The translations under genes were made by a program, and so were the position numbers. DNA of 64,000 nucleotides, from the NCBI RefSeq assembly GCF_004343155.1, contig NZ_SMDC01000006.1, positions 124,001 through 188,000 on the forward strand, in the 5' to 3' direction. Shown here in pieces: positions 52,748 through 60,392 of this stretch. The stretch comes from Marichromatium gracile (lineage in GTDB: Bacteria > Pseudomonadota > Gammaproteobacteria > Chromatiales > Chromatiaceae). The notes under the pieces were generated by a model. That model ran no database searches, had not been told where the DNA came from, and saw only the letters and a program-made list of their open reading frames with translations. The first letter of the stretch is position 1. Each line of letters begins with the position of its first letter.

Positions 52748-53212
52748 ATGAAGATCGATCCAGCGATGAACCGTCAGCTCAATGCGGTCATCAAGGAGGC
52801 GTTGACCGCGATCAACCAGTCCTTCCTCCACGCCCGCATGCTCGGTCACTGGGGATTCCCCGGGATCGAGAAGCGACTCTATGACTACTCGATCCTGGCG
52901 ATGCGTCAGGCCGACCGTCTGATCGAACGGGTGCTCTTTCTCGAGGGGCTGCCCAACCTGCAGGATCTCGGCAAGCTGCATGTCGGCGAGGACGTGCCCG
53001 AGCAGCTCGCCGCGGAGCTGGAACTCGGCCAGCGCTATCGCACCGCGCTGGGGGAGTGCGCGGCCCGTGCCGAGCAGCTCGGCGACTATGTCAGTCGGGC
53101 GCTGTGTGAGTCCCTCAACGGCGAGGTGGAGGAGCAGATCGACTGGCTCGAGACCCAGCACGCCCTGATCGATGAACTCGGACTCGAGCGTTATCTCGAG
53201 ACCCAGGTCTGA
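52748..53212 (+). CDS. bfr: Bacterioferritin subunit, heme-binding type without ferroxidase site
   Basis: 154 residues, ferritin four-helix bundle; GLPNLQDLGKL is the Bfr signature. Aligned by eye with E. coli Bfr, the heme ligand Met52 is kept (ILAMRQADRLIERVLFLEG), but ferroxidase ligands Glu18, Glu51, His54, Glu127 and His130 appear replaced by Ala, Ala, Gln, Val and Gln. Only Glu94 remains. It should contribute heme sites for Bfd-driven release while the next gene supplies iron oxidation. AAGGAGG lies ten bases before the ATG at 52748. Confidence 0.93.
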   Translation: MKIDPAMNRQLNAVIKEALTAINQSFLHARMLGHWGFPGIEKRLYDYSILAMRQADRLIERVLFLEGLPNLQDLGKLHVGEDVPEQLAAELELGQRYRTALGECAARAEQLGDYVSRALCESLNGEVEEQIDWLETQHALIDELGLERYLETQV

Positions 53213-53239
53213 ACCACGGATCCAGGCGAGGTATTTCCC

Positions 53240-53731
53240 ATGCAAGGCAATCCCAAGGTGATCGAGCACCTGCAGCGGCTGCTCGCCAACGAGCTGGCGG
53301 CGATCGATCAGTACTTCATCCATGGCCACATGTACGAGGACTGGGGGTATGCGCGGCTGCAGGCGCGCATCCTTCACGAGAGCGAGGACGAACGTGGTCA
53401 CGCGGCGTTGCTGATCCAGCGGATGCTGTTCCTCGATGCCATCCCGGACATGAGTCAGCGTGATGGTCTGCGGGTGGGGCGCGACGTGCCCGAGATGCTC
53501 GCCAACGATCTGCAGCTCGAGTACGCGGTGGTCGCCGCGCTCAAGGAGGCCATCGCCTGTTGCGAGCAGGAGCGCGATTACCAGACGCGCCAGGTGCTGC
53601 TCTCGATCCTTGCCGATACCGAGGAGGATCACGCCTACTGGCTCGAGCAGCAGCTCGGGCTGATCGATACCCTGGGTCTGGAGAACTATCTCCAGACCCA
53701 GGTCCACGCCGACTCGGCTCCGGGCGCCTGA
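53240..53731 (+). CDS. bfr: Bacterioferritin subunit, ferroxidase type without heme Met
   Basis: 163 residues. All diiron ligands seem present: Glu in LLANELAAIDQYF, the Glu and His in HESEDERGHAALL, Glu in ALKEAIACC and the Glu/His of ADTEEDHAYWLE. The heme ligand Met52 is replaced by Arg (EDERGH). It is therefore the iron-oxidising partner of the preceding heme-type subunit, 27 bases upstream. A mixed 24-mer is expected, as known for two-subunit bacterioferritins in Neisseria and magnetotactic bacteria. Confidence 0.93.
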   Translation: MQGNPKVIEHLQRLLANELAAIDQYFIHGHMYEDWGYARLQARILHESEDERGHAALLIQRMLFLDAIPDMSQRDGLRVGRDVPEMLANDLQLEYAVVAALKEAIACCEQERDYQTRQVLLSILADTEEDHAYWLEQQLGLIDTLGLENYLQTQVHADSAPGA

Positions 53732-53739
53732 GTCCTTCT

Positions 53740-53800
53740 CCCGCTCCCGCGCGGGAGCGGGTGTGCCGGTCTCGCTTCAGGAGTGCGCCTCAGGGCGCAC
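53740..53800 (+). terminator. Two hairpins after the bfr pair
   Basis: CCCGCTCCCG (53740-53749) pairs with CGGGAGCGGG (53752-53761). GTGCGCC (53783-53789) pairs with GGGCGCAC (53793-53800). A weakly T-rich stretch follows. The gap to the next gene (53801-54088) shows no other clear element. Confidence 0.5.
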
Positions 53801-54088
53801 CCGATCCTTTCTGCTCTGCTCTCGACTTCTCGCGCTCCCGGGTCGGCCAGGGGCGTGCCGCGTCAATGACAAGCGCGGGTCGCGTCAATACAATCCCTCG
53901 AATCTTGTGGGCAATTGGTCGGTCCGGATCGACGCCGGCCGCCGTCAGGCGGTCTTGCCCTGCGATGCGTGTCCGCTCGTGCCGGTCGGTGCAGTGGATG
54001 CGCCCGGCCCCGCGCCACAGTGGACGGATCCAGAACACCAGGGTGCGGGGGCGTCGTTGTCAATCCATCTTGTCGAGAGGAAACGCGC

Positions 54089-54502
54089 GTGAAGTATGCG
54101 GCAAAGAGAACCTGGCCCCTGCGCTCCCCGTCCTGGGAGCACGAGGGTGAGGCGGAGAGTTTCAAGGCGTTCGCGACCGAGTTTGCGGCCGTCGAGCGGC
54201 TGGGTGCGGACGGAGAGTTCGTCGTCATCGATAAGTCGAGCGATGAGGCCGAGTCGCGCTTCTTCCGCGTCGTCACCATCGCCCCCTATCAGGTCGAGGA
54301 GACCGAGCCGCGCAGCAGCGCCCCGGCGCCGGAGGCTGGTCAGACCGAGGGCGCGCAGCCGGCCGCGGAGCAGGATTACAGCTCCGCGCTGCGTCCGGCC
54401 ATCTCGATGCTCGTCTACATGGGCAAGGTTGCGGTGATCGCCGTTGCGGTGATCACCATCGCGGCCTTCGGAATCGGCTACATCAAGGATTTACTTGCAT
54501 AA
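54089..54502 (+). CDS. Tail-anchored membrane protein of unknown function upstream of the antenna genes
   Basis: 137 residues from the GTG at 54089, with GAGAGG eight bases upstream. The N-terminal 70 residues are soluble and mixed alpha/beta (GEFVVIDKSSDEAESRFFRVV). A Pro/Ala/Glu linker leads to a C-terminal transmembrane helix (MGKVAVIAVAVITIAAFGIGY) ending in IKDLLA. No family recognised. It is the last gene before the puc promoter and on the same strand, so it may be linked to photosynthetic membrane assembly. That is inference only. Confidence 0.65.
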   Translation: MKYAAKRTWPLRSPSWEHEGEAESFKAFATEFAAVERLGADGEFVVIDKSSDEAESRFFRVVTIAPYQVEETEPRSSAPAPEAGQTEGAQPAAEQDYSSALRPAISMLVYMGKVAVIAVAVITIAAFGIGYIKDLLA

Positions 54503-54609
54503 AGTCGTGTTTCGGTCCTCGACGATGCCCTTTTGCGATCGCAGTGGTTTTTTGTCAGAAGTCTGTTTTTATTGGTTTTTTTGGGGCAGCAAAAAGTCTG
54601 TTCTCGTCA

Positions 54610-54649
54610 TGTAAAACCTTCTTGACATCCGGTCATGTCAAGCTAAGAT
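54610..54649 (+). promoter_or_regulatory. Antenna promoter 1 with PpsR/CrtJ-type operator
   Basis: TTGACA (54622-54627), 16-base spacer, TAAGAT (54644-54649). TGT at 54610-54612 and ACA at 54625-54627 are 12 bases apart, matching the TGT-N12-ACA box of the redox/light repressor PpsR/CrtJ, and overlap the -35 element. TTGACAT/ATGTCAA also forms an inverted repeat over the -35 and spacer. Confidence 0.65.
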
Positions 54650-54802
54650 GACACACGGGATCCACGCAGGGTCCTAGAGTCCAGGACGAGGACATGACCG
54701 GCCCCGCATCGCTCGCGATGCATCGTCGAGGTCGATCTCGTCCGATCCCTAAGGTTGCGAGTGCCGCATACGGTATTCGTTGATTTCTACAGGAGGCTAA
54801 TA

Positions 54803-54946
54803 ATGGCTGATCAGAAGAGTCTGTCGGGTCTGACCGAGCAGCAGGCGAAGGAATTCCACGAGCAGTTCAAGGTGACCTACACCGCATTCGTCGGTCTGGC
54901 TGCGCTGGCGCACCTGTTCGTCATCGCTGCCAACCCCTGGTGGTAA
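54803..54946 (+). CDS. pucB: Light-harvesting antenna beta polypeptide 1 (LH2-type)
   Basis: 47 residues, one membrane helix. GLTEQQAKEFHEQF is the typical beta N-terminus with His19. His37 in ALAHLF is the axial ligand for the B850-type bacteriochlorophyll. It ends NPWW. The protein is encoded identically at 56165. AGGAGG seven bases before the ATG sets the start. Assigned to LH2 rather than LH1 because pufLM are absent and pucC follows. Confidence 0.9.
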   Translation: MADQKSLSGLTEQQAKEFHEQFKVTYTAFVGLAALAHLFVIAANPWW

Positions 54947-54970
54947 TCGGTCGTCGTCGAGGATAAGAAC

Positions 54971-55186
54971 ATGCAGATCATGGGCTACAAGCCGCTGGAG
55001 CAGGACTACCGCTTTTGGCTGGTGGTGAATCCGGCTACCTGGCTGATCCCGACGCTGGTTGCCGTCCTGGTGGTGGCACTGGCTGTTCACGTCTACGCCT
55101 TCTCGCTCCCCGATCAGGGCTGGTCCGCTCCGGCTCCTGAGGCCGTCGAGGCGGTCGCAGCTGAAGAGGCTGCTCCGGCTGAGTGA
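54971..55186 (+). CDS. pucA: Light-harvesting antenna alpha polypeptide 1 (LH2-type)
   Basis: 71 residues. RFWLVVNPATWLIP is the LH2-alpha-like N-terminus. The single membrane helix has the ligand His40 (ALAVHVYAFS). A C-terminal tail of about 22 residues rich in Ala, Glu and Pro is longer than in most LH2 alpha chains. GAGGAT precedes the ATG at 54971; MGYKPLEQ at 54980 is an alternative. Forms a heterodimer with the preceding beta chain. Identical protein at 56333. Confidence 0.88.
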   Translation: MQIMGYKPLEQDYRFWLVVNPATWLIPTLVAVLVVALAVHVYAFSLPDQGWSAPAPEAVEAVAAEEAAPAE

Positions 55187-55289
55187 TTGATGGCGTCGCG
55201 ATCATGTCGATCGCGTCCGTCTGGTTTGCCGCGCGCATCTCATGAGTTGAGTGCGGTAATGTTTTAAACCCCATAGAGAGGGTAGTTCC

Positions 55290-55415
55290 ATGACTGGACT
55301 GACTGAACAGCAGGCAAAAGAATTCCACGAGCAGTTCAAGGTGACCTACACCGCTTTCGTCGGCCTGGCGGCGGTCGTTCACCTGTTCATCATCGCTGCG
55401 AACCCCTGGTTCTAA
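55290..55415 (+). CDS. pucB: Light-harvesting antenna beta polypeptide 2
   Basis: 41 residues starting directly at MTGLTEQQAKEFH, so six residues shorter at the N-terminus than beta 1. His13 and His31 correspond to the two conserved histidines. Differences from beta 1 cluster around the pigment site: AAVVHLFIIAANPWF instead of AALAHLFVIAANPWW. These residues could shift absorption. GAGAGGG is upstream. Confidence 0.88.
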   Translation: MTGLTEQQAKEFHEQFKVTYTAFVGLAAVVHLFIIAANPWF

Positions 55416-55464
55416 TCGAACCTCGGTTCAACGCACCCTAACCTAATTCAACGAGGTCAAAACA

Positions 55465-55620
55465 ATGAGCGACATCGCAAAGCCGAAGAACCCGGAAGAC
55501 GATTGGAAGATCTGGATGGTTGTCAATCCTGCCACCTGGCTGATGCCCATCCTGTTCTCCGTGCTGGTCGTCGCACTGGCCGTGCACGCGGTCGTGTTCT
55601 CGATCGGTCTGGGCTGGTAA
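55465..55620 (+). CDS. pucA: Light-harvesting antenna alpha polypeptide 2
   Basis: 51 residues. WKIWMVVNPATWLMP leads into the helix with His41 (ALAVHAVVFS), ending IGLGW. It lacks the acidic tail of alpha 1 and has a longer polar N-terminus (SDIAKPKNPEDD). AACGAGGTC lies upstream of the ATG. The same protein is encoded at 56827. Confidence 0.88.
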   Translation: MSDIAKPKNPEDDWKIWMVVNPATWLMPILFSVLVVALAVHAVVFSIGLGW

Positions 55621-55686
55621 CAGCCTGACGGCGGTTGCGCCCGGCGCGACCGACTGTCTCACCGGCTGTCTCGTACAGCACGGTAC

Positions 55687-55716
55687 ACGGCAGACGAGGT
55701 TGTCCTCGTCTGCCGT
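55687..55716 (+). terminator. Perfect 13-base hairpin after the first puc unit
   Basis: ACGGCAGACGAGG (55687-55699), loop TTGT, CCTCGTCTGCCGT (55704-55716). It has no U tract; it may stabilise the 3' end of the puc mRNA or terminate it. The rest of 55621-56164 holds the second puc promoter and a T-rich stretch; no gene seen. Confidence 0.6.
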
Positions 55717-55991
55717 CGCCCAGTGGTGCAACGCCACTGTAGAGCACTGAGTCCGAGCCACGCGGAGTCCTGGCTCGGACGAAGAGACGTCTCTCGACAC
55801 CTTGCCCTCCCAACCTTTCCTCCATCGCTGACCGGTCGCTCTTCAGCCGATCGTCGCTGCGCGCGCGTTCTGGCCGCGGCCTTCTGCGATCCGGCATTTT
55901 CTCCTTTCGCTGCAATTTGCCGTTTTTTATCGGTTTTTCGCCTCAGAAGCGGCCTGTTCGGAAAGGCTGTCAGGAACCTGCGGCGATCTGT

Positions 55992-56031
55992 TGTCTATTA
56001 GTCTTGACATTCACCTATGTAAAGCTAAGAT
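55992..56031 (+). promoter_or_regulatory. Antenna promoter 2 with PpsR/CrtJ-type operator
   Basis: TTGACA (56004-56009), 16-base spacer, TAAGAT (56026-56031). TGT at 55992-55994 and ACA at 56007-56009 enclose 12 bases. Same geometry as promoter 1, although the 12 enclosed bases and the spacer differ. Confidence 0.65.
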
Positions 56032-56164
56032 GACACCCAAGATCTGCGCTGACCCCTGGATCCACCGGAGTCCCGCGCAGCGCATGAACCACTGGTTTCG
56101 CGGCCAGAGGGTCGCGAAAAGATTCAAGTCGTTTGTAACGGCGCGATTTCATTAGGAGGCCAAC

Positions 56165-56308
56165 ATGGCTGATCAGAAAAGTCTGTCGGGTCTGACCGAG
56201 CAGCAGGCGAAGGAATTCCACGAGCAGTTCAAGGTGACCTACACCGCATTCGTCGGTCTGGCGGCACTTGCGCACCTGTTCGTCATCGCTGCCAACCCCT
56301 GGTGGTAA
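56165..56308 (+). CDS. pucB: Light-harvesting antenna beta polypeptide 3
   Basis: 47 residues, same protein as the beta chain at 54803, with His19 and His37. AGGAGGC is upstream. First gene of the second puc unit. Confidence 0.9.
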   Translation: MADQKSLSGLTEQQAKEFHEQFKVTYTAFVGLAALAHLFVIAANPWW

Positions 56309-56332
56309 TCGGTCGTCGTCGAGGATAAGAAT

Positions 56333-56548
56333 ATGCAGATCATGGGCTACAAACCGCTGGAGCAGGACTACCGCTTTTGGCTGGTGGTGAATCCGGCTAC
56401 CTGGCTGATCCCGACGCTGGTTGCCGTCCTGGTGGTGGCACTGGCTGTTCACGTCTACGCCTTCTCGCTCCCCGATCAGGGCTGGTCCGCTCCGGCTCCT
56501 GAGGCCGTCGAGGCGGTCGCGGCCGAAGAGGCTGCTCCGGCAGAGTGA
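56333..56548 (+). CDS. pucA: Light-harvesting antenna alpha polypeptide 3
   Basis: 71 residues, same protein as the alpha chain at 54971, including the Ala/Glu/Pro tail; only silent differences are visible at the DNA level. Ligand His40. Confidence 0.88.
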   Translation: MQIMGYKPLEQDYRFWLVVNPATWLIPTLVAVLVVALAVHVYAFSLPDQGWSAPAPEAVEAVAAEEAAPAE

Positions 56549-56648
56549 TTTATGGCGTCGCGACCGATCCGGTCGCGTCCGTCTGGTTTGTCGCGCACAT
56601 CGATGAGTGCGGCAATGTTTATAACCCCTTAAGCTAGAGGGTATTCCA

Positions 56649-56774
56649 ATGTCTGGATTGACTGAGCAGCAGGCAAAAGAGTTTCACGAGCAGTTCAAGG
56701 TGACCTACACCGCATTCGTCGGTCTGGCGGCACTTGCGCACCTGTTCGTCATCGCCGCGAACCCCTGGTGGTAA
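56649..56774 (+). CDS. pucB: Light-harvesting antenna beta polypeptide 4
   Basis: 41 residues, MSGLTEQQAKEFH start. Around the ligand His31 it reads AALAHLFVIAANPWW, like beta 1 and 3, not like its positional equivalent beta 2. It looks like gene conversion from a beta-1-type copy, or beta 2 has diverged. Confidence 0.88.
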   Translation: MSGLTEQQAKEFHEQFKVTYTAFVGLAALAHLFVIAANPWW

Positions 56775-56826
56775 TCGAACCGCCCCGGTTCAACGCACTT
56801 TAACCTAGTCCAACGAGGTCAAAACA

Positions 56827-56982
56827 ATGAGCGACATCGCAAAGCCGAAGAACCCGGAAGACGATTGGAAGATCTGGATGGTCGTCAATCCTGCCACTTG
56901 GCTGATGCCGATCCTGTTCTCCGTGCTGGTCGTCGCACTGGCCGTGCACGCGGTCGTGTTCTCGATCGGCCTGGGCTGGTAA
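56827..56982 (+). CDS. pucA: Light-harvesting antenna alpha polypeptide 4
   Basis: 51 residues, same protein as alpha 2 at 55465, with His41. The gene ends 42 bases before a hairpin. Confidence 0.88.
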   Translation: MSDIAKPKNPEDDWKIWMVVNPATWLMPILFSVLVVALAVHAVVFSIGLGW

Positions 56983-57024
56983 GCACCAGTTCCTGATGGC
57001 GACCGCCCACGGTGGTTGCCATGA

Positions 57025-57056
57025 CGCCCGGATGTGCTCCGCATGTCCGGGCGTTT
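57025..57056 (+). terminator. Terminator-like hairpin after the second puc unit
   Basis: CGCCCGGA (57025-57032) pairs with TCCGGGCG (57046-57053), followed by TTT. The inner part is partly paired. Confidence 0.6.
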
Positions 57057-57494
57057 GCGCAGGTGGTCCCATACCTGTCGCAGCGATAACCGATGTCCAT
57101 CCCGGTGCGCACTGAGCCACGCCACATCGGTGTTCCTTCCCGTCCGTTTCCTTGACCGCCGCTATGTTGTCGTCGCCACCGCGTCCCGGTCGCACGCAGG
57201 CATGGCTTCCTCGCGCGTCGAATTTGCCCCTGCCTCTTGGTTCGATCGTATGCCTGGCAAGCGTTCATGGCCGGTCGGAAGAGGCCTCGGTGCATGCTGG
57301 CCGACGCAATCGCCGGCTTCCTTCGTGCTTGCCAGGAGCGTACCATCGCCTCCACCGTGTCGACCCCAGCGGCGCGATGCCACGTCTCGCGCACGGGTCG
57401 CATCTTCGCGTGGTGAGCGGGGGAGAGGCGATGACGCTTCTGCGCCGAGCCGCGCGTTTCTCTGTATCAACCCCTGTTTGGAGCTGATTCTGGC
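57057..57494. other. 438-base gap before pucC, no gene recognised
   Basis: Open frames here are GC artefacts without ribosome sites or family-like sequence. I found no clear -35/-10 pair or TGT-N12-ACA box. It should contain the pucC promoter unless pucC is read from the puc units. Confidence 0.5.
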
Positions 57495-58925
57495 ATGAGT
57501 CGCCCTGATGATCCTTTGGCAGCCGCGTTCCGCGAGTTGCTGCCCAAGATCCTGCCCTTCGCCGATGTGGCGACGGCGGATCTTCCGCTGCGCCGCCTGC
57601 TGCGCCTGTCGTTGTTCCAGGTGTCCGTGGGCATGGCGATGGTCCTGCTCACCGGTACCCTCAACCGGGTGATGGTCGTCGAACTCGGCGTCTCGACCTG
57701 GCTGGTGGCGACCATGGTGGCCCTCCCGCTGGTGTTCGCACCGCTGCGCGCGCTGATCGGATACCGCTCGGACTATCATCACTCCGCCTTCGGGCTACGC
57801 CGTATCCCCTATATGTGGATGGGGACCATGCTGCAGTTCGGTGGTTTCGCGATCATGCCGTTCGCACTGCTGCTACTCGCCGACGCCGAGAACAGTCTCA
57901 ATGTCATGGGTCAGATCGGCGGTGCCCTGGCCTTCCTGTTGGTGGGTGCGGGCCTGCACACGGTGCAGACCGCCGGGCTCGCGCTGGCCACCGACCTCGC
58001 GCCCGAGGACAAGCGCCCGCGCGTGGTGGCGCTGCTTTATGTGACCCTGCTGCTGGGGATGGGCGGTAGCGCGCTGCTGTTCGGTCAGTTGCTGACCAAC
58101 TTCTCGCAGCAGTTGCTGATCCAGTTGATCCAGGGGGCGGCGGTTGCGACCCTGGTGCTCAACGTGATCGCACTGTGGAAGCAGGAGGCGGTTGATCCGG
58201 AGCGCGCCGCGGCGAAGATCGAACGCCCGCCCTTTGCCGACTCGTGGAAGCAATTCGTCTCCGGCGGTCGGGCCAGTCGCCTGCTGGTGGCCGTCGGTCT
58301 CGGCACCGCCGCCTTCACCATGCAGGACATCCTCCTCGAGCCCTATGGCGGCAAGGTGCTGGGGCTGAGCGTATCGCAGACCACCATGCTGACCGCGATC
58401 CTCTCCGCCGGCACCCTGCTGGCCTTTGGTCTCGCGGCGCGGCTGCTCGGGCGTGGTACCGTGCCCTATCGGATCGCGACCATCGGCGCGTTGTTCGGGG
58501 TGTTTGCCTTCGCCGCGGTGATCACCTCCTCGGCGCTCGATCTGCCCTGGCTCTATCGGACCGGCGCCGGGATGATCGGTTTCGGCTCGGGGTTGTTCCT
58601 GATCGGGACCCTGGTGGCCGCGATGGCGATGTCCGAAGGCGGACACAGTGGTCTGGCGCTGGGCGCCTGGGGCGCGGTACAGGCCACGGCCACCGGTATC
58701 GCCGTCGCGCTCGGCGGCAGCCTGCAGGACATCTTCGCCGCGATGGCCGCACACGGTGTCTTCGGGGCCGAGCTGATGGGGCCGGCGGTCGGCTATGACA
58801 TGGTCTATGCGCTGGAGATCGTCCTCCTGGTGGTGACCCTGGTCGTACTGGTGCCGCTGCTGCTCAAGCCCACCGACGCCAAGCGCGCCGCCGATGGCAA
58901 GATCGGTTTCGAGCACATGCCCTGA
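57495..58925 (+). CDS. pucC: PucC/LhaA-family light-harvesting assembly protein
   Basis: 476 residues, 12 hydrophobic segments. RALIGYRSDYHHSAFGLRRIPY-type loop between helices 2 and 3 and LATDLAPEDKRPRVVALLY are hallmarks of the PucC/LhaA/BCH2 branch of the major facilitator superfamily. It assists insertion of antenna complexes or bacteriochlorophyll delivery. Its place after the puc genes favours PucC over LhaA. GGAG is 13 bases before the ATG. A GGTGGACG/CGTCCACC hairpin (58936-58970) follows the stop. Confidence 0.93.
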   Translation: MSRPDDPLAAAFRELLPKILPFADVATADLPLRRLLRLSLFQVSVGMAMVLLTGTLNRVMVVELGVSTWLVATMVALPLVFAPLRALIGYRSDYHHSAFGLRRIPYMWMGTMLQFGGFAIMPFALLLLADAENSLNVMGQIGGALAFLLVGAGLHTVQTAGLALATDLAPEDKRPRVVALLYVTLLLGMGGSALLFGQLLTNFSQQLLIQLIQGAAVATLVLNVIALWKQEAVDPERAAAKIERPPFADSWKQFVSGGRASRLLVAVGLGTAAFTMQDILLEPYGGKVLGLSVSQTTMLTAILSAGTLLAFGLAARLLGRGTVPYRIATIGALFGVFAFAAVITSSALDLPWLYRTGAGMIGFGSGLFLIGTLVAAMAMSEGGHSGLALGAWGAVQATATGIAVALGGSLQDIFAAMAAHGVFGAELMGPAVGYDMVYALEIVLLVVTLVVLVPLLLKPTDAKRAADGKIGFEHMP

Positions 58926-59053
58926 CCGGGTGCGGGGTGGACGGTCGCTGCCCCGGCGCGGTCGTCCACCTCGACGCTCCGCGTCGCGTTTTCTGAAAGG
59001 GGGTGACGCTGTACGGTTGCGCCCCTTCCTTGTCCGAGAACCGGAGATCGCAC

Positions 59054-59842
59054 ATGAATGGATGCATGCTCAAGACCCAGACGCGTCTGCTCGGCGCCTC
59101 GCTGTTGCTCTGTCCCTGGCTGGTGGCACAGGCCCATTTCCAGACCCTGATCCCCTCGCACGAGATCCTCGATGCCGCGACCGGCCCCGAACTCTCGCTC
59201 GAACTCGAGTTCACCCACCCGATGGCCGGCGGGCCGCGGATGGACATGGCGCCACCGGTGCGTTTCGAGGTGCTCGGTCCACAGGGGCGCGAGGATCTCG
59301 GCGATCGGCTCGAGGTGGTCGAGCACCCCGATGGGGTGCGTGGCTATCGCGCCGACTATCGGGTGAAGGGGCCGGGCGATCATCTCTTCATGGTCGAGCC
59401 CGCCCCTTATTGGGAACCGGCCGAGGGGGTGATGATCGTCCACTACACCAAGGTGGTGGTCGATGCCTTCGACGCCCAGGACGGCTGGGAGCGGCTGCTC
59501 GGTTTGCCGGTCGAGATCGAGCCCTTGACCCGTCCCTACGGGCTCTGGACCGGTAACCTGTTCCAGGGCGTGGTGCGCCGCGCCGGCGAGCCGGTGCCCT
59601 TCGCCGAGGTCGAGGTGGAGTGGCGCAACGACGGCAGCATCGAGGCCCCGGCGCCGGCCTTCCTCACCCAGGTGGTGCGGGCCGACGGCGACGGGGTGTT
59701 CAGCTATGTCATGCCCTTCCCGGGGTGGTGGGGCTTCGCCGCGCTGCTCCCCGGCGAGCAGCCGATGACCAACCCCGAGGGCGAGGCGGTGCCGGTCGAG
59801 CTCGGTGCCCTGATCTGGGTGCGGGCGCGTGCGCCCGAGTGA
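59054..59842 (+). CDS. Periplasmic DUF4198/NikK-like protein
   Basis: 262 residues. The signal peptide ends AQA, giving a mature N-terminus beginning with His ([12 protein letters not shown]), the pattern of NikK-type DUF4198 proteins that accompany nickel ECF transporters. The mature part is beta-rich (Ig-like) with [16 protein letters not shown] and a C-terminal [11 protein letters not shown] domain. GGAG lies seven bases before the ATG at 59054. The nikMNQO transporter genes are not nearby. The next gene, a NikL-like partner, overlaps its end. Confidence 0.78.
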   Translation: MNGCMLKTQTRLLGASLLLCPWLVAQAHFQTLIPSHEILDAATGPELSLELEFTHPMAGGPRMDMAPPVRFEVLGPQGREDLGDRLEVVEHPDGVRGYRADYRVKGPGDHLFMVEPAPYWEPAEGVMIVHYTKVVVDAFDAQDGWERLLGLPVEIEPLTRPYGLWTGNLFQGVVRRAGEPVPFAEVEVEWRNDGSIEAPAPAFLTQVVRADGDGVFSYVMPFPGWWGFAALLPGEQPMTNPEGEAVPVELGALIWVRARAPE

Positions 59843-60371
59843 GCCGCGGGTGCTGCTGCTGGCACTGCTGATGCTGTGCTGGCAGCCGGCCTGGGCGCAT
59901 CGGCTCAATCTGTTCGCAGGCGTCGAGGGGATGCGGATCAGTGGCTCGGTCTACTTCTCCGGCGGGGCTCCTGCCGTCGGCGTGCCGATCGAGCTGTCGG
60001 GGGGAGAGGTGTCGCTGGCGTTGGTGAGTGATGCCGAAGGGCGCTTTGCGCAGACGGTGGCGCGAGCGGCCGACTATCGACTGGTGGCCCGGACCGCCGA
60101 CGGTCATCGCGCCGAGTGGCGGATCGATGCTGCCGAGTTCGTGCCCGCTCAGCCCCTTCAAGCCGCGACCCAGACGGTCGCGCCGACGCCGGTGGCTGAT
60201 CCGGCGCTGCTCGCCGCGATCGAGCAGGCGGTGGCGCGTCAGCTGCGTCCGCTGCGCGAGGAGCTGGCCGCCGAGCAGGCGCGCGTCCGGCTGCGCGATC
60301 TGCTCGGCGGGCTCGGTTACATCCTCGGGCTCACCGGGTTGGCGTTGTGGTGGCGCGCGCGGCGCGGCTGA
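59829..60371 (+). CDS. NikL-like membrane-anchored protein
   Basis: 180 residues. A signal peptide ([15 protein letters not shown]) yields a mature start [28 protein letters not shown]... with an N-terminal His, typical of NikL, which has a carboxypeptidase-like beta domain. A coiled-coil region and one C-terminal transmembrane helix ending RARRG follow. GTG start at 59829 overlaps the preceding gene, so coupling is likely. A function in nickel or cobalt uptake is inferred from the family pair; [NiFe] hydrogenases of purple sulfur bacteria need nickel. Confidence 0.75.
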   Translation: MRPSEPRVLLLALLMLCWQPAWAHRLNLFAGVEGMRISGSVYFSGGAPAVGVPIELSGGEVSLALVSDAEGRFAQTVARAADYRLVARTADGHRAEWRIDAAEFVPAQPLQAATQTVAPTPVADPALLAAIEQAVARQLRPLREELAAEQARVRLRDLLGGLGYILGLTGLALWWRARRG

Positions 60372-60392
60372 CGTCGGCCTGTCGCTGCGGGT

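Larger units (their letters stand above)
54803..56982 (+). repeat. Tandem duplication of a beta-alpha-beta-alpha antenna unit
   Basis: Unit 1 (54803-55620) and unit 2 (56165-56982) have the same gene order and near-constant offset of 1362 bases (1359 for beta 2/4). Coding parts are nearly identical, the intergenic leader is diverged except for the promoter core. Confidence 0.92.

Noticed and set aside
53763-54092. Open frame between the bfr pair and the tail-anchored protein
   Set aside because: Begins inside a terminator hairpin region and has no ribosome site or family-like sequence.
54803-56982. Assignment of the antenna genes as LH1 (pufBA)
   Set aside because: No pufLMC follow, alpha chains have the LH2-like VVNPATWL start, and pucC is downstream; not fully excluded.
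57034-57498. Open frame between the antenna genes and pucC
   Set aside because: No ribosome site, no recognisable domain and a composition like shadow frames.
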